Shown piece after piece: positions 59,856 to 64,000 of a DNA stretch of 64,000 nt; the stretch's first letter is position 1, and every line of letters begins with the position of its first letter. The notes below the pieces were generated by a model. It searched no databases. It had not been told where the DNA came from and saw only the letters and a list, made by a program, of their open reading frames with translations. The translations under genes and the position numbers were made by a program. Origin of the DNA: Antricoccus suffuscus (GTDB lineage Bacteria; Actinomycetota; Actinomycetes; Mycobacteriales; Antricoccaceae); assembly GCF_003003235.1 (NCBI RefSeq), contig NZ_PVUE01000006.1, positions 1 to 64,000 on the forward strand, given 5' to 3'.

Positions 59856-60634
59856 TGCGTCGCCTTCATCGCTTCAACGGCCTCAGACTTCAGCATCGAC
59901 CAAATCCGGTCGATCGCGTACGCCGCCTCGGGAGTCCCGAGCACATGCTCGCCTCTTGGACGCGGCAGCTCGATGACGACCTCATCCAGAATGCGGCCCG
60001 GCCGCGCACTCATCACCAGAACGCGGTCTGACAACAGCACCGCCTCTTGGATGCTGTGCGTAATGAATAGCACCCCGCAGGTCAAGTCGTCGACTACCTT
60101 CAGCAACTCGAAAGCCATCAGCAGTCTGGTTTGCTCGTCCAGAGCGCCAAACGGCTCGTCTGCGAGGATTAGATCCGGGTCCATCGACAGGCAGCGCGCG
60201 ATCGCCACTCGTTGCCGCATCCCACCGGACAACTGGGTCGGGAAGTGCTTCTCAAATCCGGTCAGACCAACCTTGGTGATCAGACTCTCGGCAGTCTCGC
60301 GCCGCTCGATCTTCGGCACGCCACGCACTTCGAGTGCAAACGCGACATTGTCGATCACCGTGCGCCACGGTAGCGTCGCCGACTCCTGGAAAATGATCGC
60401 CGTCTCGTTACGCGGTCCGGTGAGCGGCCGCTCGGCCACCGAGATGGTGCCGCCATCTGGATCCTGCAGACCCGCAATCAGTTCAAGCAGGGTCGACTTG
60501 CCGCAACCGCTGGGACCGACCACCGAGACGAACTCGCCACGGTCGATGCACAGATCGAGCGGACCGAGCGCGTGTAACTCGCCGAACTGTCGTGTAACCG
60601 CCTCGATATCCACAATCCGGCTTCGAGCAGGCAT
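59852..60634 (-). CDS. ABC transporter ATP-binding protein (NitT/TauT type)
   Basis: 260 aa from ATG 60634, which has GAAGGGAG 4 nt upstream; the frame to 60667 is dropped. Walker A GPSGCGKSTLL, Q-loop IIFQESATLPW, signature LSGGMRQRVAIARCL, Walker B LILADEPFGALDE, H-loop FITHSIQEAV. Drives uptake with the two permeases. Confidence 0.93.
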   Translation of the reverse strand: MPARSRIVDIEAVTRQFGELHALGPLDLCIDRGEFVSVVGPSGCGKSTLLELIAGLQDPDGGTISVAERPLTGPRNETAIIFQESATLPWRTVIDNVAFALEVRGVPKIERRETAESLITKVGLTGFEKHFPTQLSGGMRQRVAIARCLSMDPDLILADEPFGALDEQTRLLMAFELLKVVDDLTCGVLFITHSIQEAVLLSDRVLVMSARPGRILDEVVIELPRPRGEHVLGTPEAAYAIDRIWSMLKSEAVEAMKATQ

Positions 60635-60657
60635 GGGGCTCCCTTCAGCATCCGCGG

Positions 60658-61680
60658 CTACTTGCACTTGTCAGCGGCCTGTTTGGACTCGCCCTTCGGC
60701 AAGTACTGGCTGTCGAAGAGATCGCACAGGTTCGTCTTGCTCGGGTCCTTGCCGGAGAACTTCATGCCCTCGAGAGCCCCAGCGATAGCGTCCTTGTTGA
60801 ATCCGACCCCCCAGTAGTCACTGGCGACCGTGAGCTTGACGATCTCTTTTGCGATTTGCGTATCGACGTTGGCGTACTTCGCATATACGGCGGCCGCCTT
60901 ATCGGGGTGCTCGTGCGTGTATTTCACGGCCTTGGCATAGCCGGCAGTAATCGCCTTGAGGACTTTCGGATGCTCGGCGGCGTACTCTTTAGTCGTCGTG
61001 ATCACGGTCTGCTGGAAATGTGGAATGAGCTTCGATGAGTTCGCGACGAGCTTGTAGGTGTCCTTGTGCCCTAAATATTCGCTGAGGGGTAGTACGGCGG
61101 CGTCGACGTCGCCAGACTCCATCAGCGCGATTCCTTCTCCGAGACCGCCGGCGGCAGTCCGCTCGGACGACGCCGGATCCAGACCCTCCGCCTTGGGAAG
61201 CATGAATGTCAGCGCCTGGGTCACTGAGCCTTCGTTGGTATACGCCCATTTCTTGACATCGACGACTTTATTGATATCGGTGTTCTTGGCGAGCGTGTAG
61301 AACTCGGTGCCCGTCAATGCTTGCACCGCGCCCCCGATGATCGTCAACGGCGCGCCACTCTGACTCGCCTCCACCACCGCCGGGAACGCCGTGTCAGCAA
61401 TGGGCAGGTCGCCGTTCAACTGGTTAGTAAGTGTCGTCGCGCCGCCTTTGCCGGGCACGATCTTGTCAACCTTGACACCGCCATCCTCAAAAAATCCTTG
61501 GTCCATGCCTACGAGCCACGGAATCGAGTACGGATCGGTGTCGTGCGTGACGGTAATGCTGATTGCCACTGGCTTATCGGGATTCGCGTCGCTCGATGAG
61601 CCTGAACAGGCGACGAGCGTGACTGCCATCGAGAGCGCCGCACCAGAGGCGGCGATTGACCGTGCGGTTGTGGTGAGCAT
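60658..61680 (-). CDS. ABC transporter substrate-binding lipoprotein (NMT1/SsuA-like)
   Basis: 340 aa. Signal peptide with lipobox LVAC, Cys25 being the lipidated residue, then SGSSSDANPDKP linker. NMT1/THI5-like fold with the start ISITVTHDTDPYSIPWLVGMDQGFFEDGGVKVDKIVPG (family GYxxx-FxxxGLxVxxx pattern) and the VALMESGDVDAAVLP region. Extracellular receptor for a small molecule, most likely an acid. ATG 61680 has AGGAG. The Lnt encoded at 2796 would N-acylate such lipoproteins. Confidence 0.9.
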   Translation of the reverse strand: MLTTTARSIAASGAALSMAVTLVACSGSSSDANPDKPVAISITVTHDTDPYSIPWLVGMDQGFFEDGGVKVDKIVPGKGGATTLTNQLNGDLPIADTAFPAVVEASQSGAPLTIIGGAVQALTGTEFYTLAKNTDINKVVDVKKWAYTNEGSVTQALTFMLPKAEGLDPASSERTAAGGLGEGIALMESGDVDAAVLPLSEYLGHKDTYKLVANSSKLIPHFQQTVITTTKEYAAEHPKVLKAITAGYAKAVKYTHEHPDKAAAVYAKYANVDTQIAKEIVKLTVASDYWGVGFNKDAIAGALEGMKFSGKDPSKTNLCDLFDSQYLPKGESKQAADKCK

Positions 61681-61691
61681 TGTGGAGTCTC

Positions 61692-62222
61692 CTAGTCTGG
61701 GGTGCTCGCTGAAAGAAAGCCGTCCTCCTCCAACTGTTTCAATAGCCCCCCACGCTGCAAGATCTCTAAGATGAAGTCGGGATACACGGCACCCTTGAGC
61801 ATCCGACCTGACTCGAGATCCGTGATGGTCGCGCCAGCCACGTCGACGTCGACCTGTCCGCCCTCCTTGACCAGGTCAAGGATGCCGGGCACCGCTAGCG
61901 CCGGTAGCCCGTAGTTGATGCAATTACGCAGAAATAACGAGTTGAACCGCTCGGCGACCAGCCCAGCTATCCCCAGTTCCCGCAGCAACAGTGGCACCGG
62001 ACGGCTCGAGCCGAGTCCGAAGTTTGTATCGCCGACGAGAATGTCACCGGTACGCACACTCTGTGCCCAACCCGGACGCAGATCCGACATCACATGCGCG
62101 GCAGCCTCCGGGATAGGCAATTTCATTGCGAATCCGGGAAACATGTCGTCGGTGGTGACCTGCCCTCGAAAGACCCACGCACGCCCCGTGGCGTGAAGTG
62201 GCAGTGTCTCCGGCGTACTCAT
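61692..62222 (-). CDS. Aconitase-family hydratase small (swivel) subunit, LeuD-like
   Basis: 176 aa. FRGQVTTDDMFPG start, then GDTNFGLGSSRPVPLLLRELGI, the swivel-domain GSSR signature in which the usual G-C-G-S-S-R-E-H reads G-L-G-S-S-R-P-V. NCINYGLPALAVPG and a C-terminal helical end follow. Pairs with the large subunit, whose stop overlaps its start by 4 bp. The changed residues around GSSR suggest a substrate other than isopropylmalate. Confidence 0.88.
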   Translation of the reverse strand: MSTPETLPLHATGRAWVFRGQVTTDDMFPGFAMKLPIPEAAAHVMSDLRPGWAQSVRTGDILVGDTNFGLGSSRPVPLLLRELGIAGLVAERFNSLFLRNCINYGLPALAVPGILDLVKEGGQVDVDVAGATITDLESGRMLKGAVYPDFILEILQRGGLLKQLEEDGFLSASTPD

Positions 62223-63481
62223 ACCACCACCTCATCGACCTCGCGCTGGTCCACAATCGTCCCCGCGATCGCGGATGCGACAACCGTCGCGGGCGACGCC
62301 ATGTAGATCTGCGCCTCAGCGCTTCCCATACGGCCCTTGAAGTTTCTGGTACTCGCCGTTATGCATACCTCGCCGGGGCCCACAACGCCCATGTGATAGC
62401 CAAAACACGCGCCACAGGTCGAGTTCGTGACGACGGCGCCCGCCTCGATCAGCGTGGCGACGTAGCCTGCCTTGACCGCTTCGAGGTAGACCCGTTGCGA
62501 CGCAGGCGTCACGATCATCCGCACACCGGGAGCAACCCGATGACCTCGAATCATCCGCGCCGCGGTCTCCAGATCAGCAAGTTGCCCATTCGCACACGAG
62601 CCCACAAATGCCTGGTCGATGCGCGTGCCCGCGAGCTCCGACACCGGCACGGCGTTGTCAATGACGGTCCCCGGGCGGCCCACCATCGGTTCGATCGCTC
62701 CGAGGTCGATCTGGTGGATTTGCTCATAACTCGCGTCATCGTCGGCAAGACAAGGCTCATACTCGGCGCCAGGTGCCACCGCGTCGATCATCTCGATGCA
62801 CAACCCATCCGCAGGAAATAGTGAGAAGTCGGCACCGATCTCGGCGCCTTGCGTTGCGATCGTCCGGCGATCGGACATTGGCAGCGATGCCAGCCCCGGA
62901 CCGCCGTACTCGACGGCGTGGTCGGTCGCTTCGCCATAGGTGCCGGCAATGTGCAGGAAGATGTCTTTGCCATTGATGACCGGATCCTTGCTGCCGACGA
63001 GCTCGTACTTGATGGTGGGGGGAACCAGATGCCAAGTTTTCCCGCTGCAGACGATTTGCAGCACCTCCGCGGGGCCGAGTCCCCGGGCGGCCACATTAAG
63101 CGCACCTGCCGCGCACGTGTGCGAGTCGGTGCACGCGAGGTTTTGGCCCGGTAGCGCGAGTCCTTGCTCGGCCACAACCTGATGCACGATTCCATGATCG
63201 CCGACGTCGAACAGCCGCGATACGTGGTGCCGTTTCGCGAACGCACGGGCCATCCCTCCGGACTGCGCATCACGGATTGTCGGAGCTGGGACCGCGTGGT
63301 CGAGGATGACCGCGAGCCTGTCCGGGTCATCGACTTTGATCACATCGTGGAGTCGATCGTGACCGAATTGCAAGTCGATCAGCACCGTCATGTCGACTTC
63401 GACGACAGTAATATCGCCTGGTTTGACCGCTTCGGCGCGTGCGCCCCGCGCGAGCAACTTTTCGATAATCGTCGAGCCCAT
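62219..63481 (-). CDS. Aconitase-family hydratase large subunit, LeuC/HacA-like
   Basis: 420 aa from ATG 63481. Domain motifs: MGSTIIEKLLARGA, VDMTVLIDLQFG, PGQNLACTDSHTCAAGALNVA, VGSCANGQLADLE and TNSTCGACFGYHMGV. The three cysteines in GSCANG and CGAC would bind a 4Fe-4S cluster. It resembles archaeal-type IPMI/HACN more than bacterial LeuC. The ATG lies 2 bp after the stop of the upstream lyase. An inferred role is reversible hydration/dehydration of a dicarboxylate in the same pathway. Confidence 0.9.
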   Translation of the reverse strand: MGSTIIEKLLARGARAEAVKPGDITVVEVDMTVLIDLQFGHDRLHDVIKVDDPDRLAVILDHAVPAPTIRDAQSGGMARAFAKRHHVSRLFDVGDHGIVHQVVAEQGLALPGQNLACTDSHTCAAGALNVAARGLGPAEVLQIVCSGKTWHLVPPTIKYELVGSKDPVINGKDIFLHIAGTYGEATDHAVEYGGPGLASLPMSDRRTIATQGAEIGADFSLFPADGLCIEMIDAVAPGAEYEPCLADDDASYEQIHQIDLGAIEPMVGRPGTVIDNAVPVSELAGTRIDQAFVGSCANGQLADLETAARMIRGHRVAPGVRMIVTPASQRVYLEAVKAGYVATLIEAGAVVTNSTCGACFGYHMGVVGPGEVCITASTRNFKGRMGSAEAQIYMASPATVVASAIAGTIVDQREVDEVVV

Positions 63482-63483
63482 GA

Positions 63484-64000
63484 CTACGCCCCTGATTCTT
63501 CGAGTGCATACCTCGCGCCGATACCATCCCAGTACTCGAGTCCCACGGCGTTGAATAGCGCCGTCGGTGACCACTGCGTGCCGGTGTCGGCATTCCCTGA
63601 GGCCAGAACTTTCAGCGCTTCGTTGATCGCCTCGGCGGCCGCACCAAAAGCAAGCCCGGGAGCGATGACGAGACCGTAACCAGCCGCCTTGAGGTCATCG
63701 AGGTCCATGTCAGGTGTCTTGCCCCGAGGCACCAGGTTGAACAGCGCCGGCACGCCCACTCTGGTTGGCACATCTAGAACCTCATCGACGGTTTGCGCGG
63801 CCTCGAGGAAAATCATGTCTGCACCCGCATCGGCGTAGGCGTTGACTCGGTCCACTGCTTCCTCGTATCCCAACGATGCGCGCGAGTCAGTCCGCGCGAT
63901 AATCACCAGGTCCGAGTCCGATCGGGCTTCGACCGCCGCTTCGATTTTCTTGCAGAAGGCCGCGGTCGAGATGACCCGCTTCGAGTCCAGATGCCCACAT
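63484..64000 (-). CDS. Isocitrate lyase/PEP mutase superfamily lyase, copy 2 (5' end outside the window)
   Basis: The frame is open to the window edge; the last visible residues start at CGHLDSKRVISTAAF, the C-G-H loop, so about 100 N-terminal residues are missing. LVIIARTDSRASLGYEEAV, the AGADMIFLEAAQTVDEVL segment and FNLVPRGKTPDMDLDDLK follow, as in dimethylmalate/methylisocitrate lyase relatives. It is distinct from copy 1. The stop is 2 bp before the large hydratase gene. Confidence 0.85.
   Translation of the reverse strand, partial: CGHLDSKRVISTAAFCKKIEAAVEARSDSDLVIIARTDSRASLGYEEAVDRVNAYADAGADMIFLEAAQTVDEVLDVPTRVGVPALFNLVPRGKTPDMDLDDLKAAGYGLVIAPGLAFGAAAEAINEALKVLASGNADTGTQWSPTALFNAVGLEYWDGIGARYALEESGA

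Overview
The window is chromosomal DNA of a high-GC actinobacterium. It carries the complete Pup-proteasome system (pup, dop, pafA, prcA, prcB, mpa/arc), the mycothiol ligase mshC, a mycothiol-dependent nitroreductase relative, an F420-type luciferase-like oxidoreductase, a polyprenol-phosphate mannosyltransferase and a DUF222/HNH protein. Gene order over most of the window follows the Mycobacterium tuberculosis Rv2089c-Rv2136c segment as I remember it (M24 peptidase, 5'-3' exonuclease, DUF4333 protein, helY, tatC, tatA, pafC, pafB, pafA, proteasome genes, trmI, RecB-like nuclease, metH, PAC2, mshC, SCO1664 family, DUF3090, phosphomutase-like, uppP). The genus cannot be fixed from the sequence alone.

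Layout. 1-4.4 kb: 3' part of a DUF222/HNH gene, then ppm1 and lnt as a split, overlapping pair (envelope lipids and lipoproteins). 4.5-12.5 kb: amidohydrolase, M24 peptidase, stand-alone 5'-3' exonuclease, a Gln/Tyr/Gly-rich DUF4333 membrane protein and the HelY helicase. 12.5-18.9 kb: tatC-tatA and the WYL regulators pafC-pafB, with a coupled acyl-CoA ligase/phosphotriesterase-family pair and a small membrane protein lying between tatA and pafC. 18.9-27 kb: DUF3866 and the Pup-proteasome operon. 27-44.6 kb: conserved housekeeping genes (trmI, M50 protease, RecB-like nuclease, metH, PAC2, mshC, uppP), then an aldo/keto reductase and a RecD-like helicase. 44.6-53.6 kb: quinone reductase/SDR pair, M20 peptidase, DEAD-box helicase with an RPARS-repeat tail, tRNA-Leu(GAG), a sodium symporter coupled to a small membrane protein, a single-cysteine DsbA-like protein and arfB. 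53.7-64 kb: a Baeyer-Villiger-type monooxygenase facing a long minus-strand catabolic operon.

The main candidate for an undescribed system is that right-hand operon (about 55.75 to beyond 64 kb): two isocitrate-lyase/PEP-mutase family lyases, an aconitase-family hydratase in two subunits, a NitT/TauT-type ABC importer and an acyl-CoA ligase, with overlaps or short gaps between genes. The parts would fit import of a small unsaturated or hydroxylated dicarboxylate, hydration, cleavage to pyruvate plus a short acid, and CoA activation. This is inference from families and gene order.

A second theme is regulatory. At least ten genes have a TANNNT box exactly 6 nt before an ATG or GTG, as expected for leaderless transcripts. 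One of these, before the RecB-like nuclease, also has a partial match at the correct spacing to the PafBC-dependent DNA-damage promoter motif, in a window that encodes PafB and PafC.
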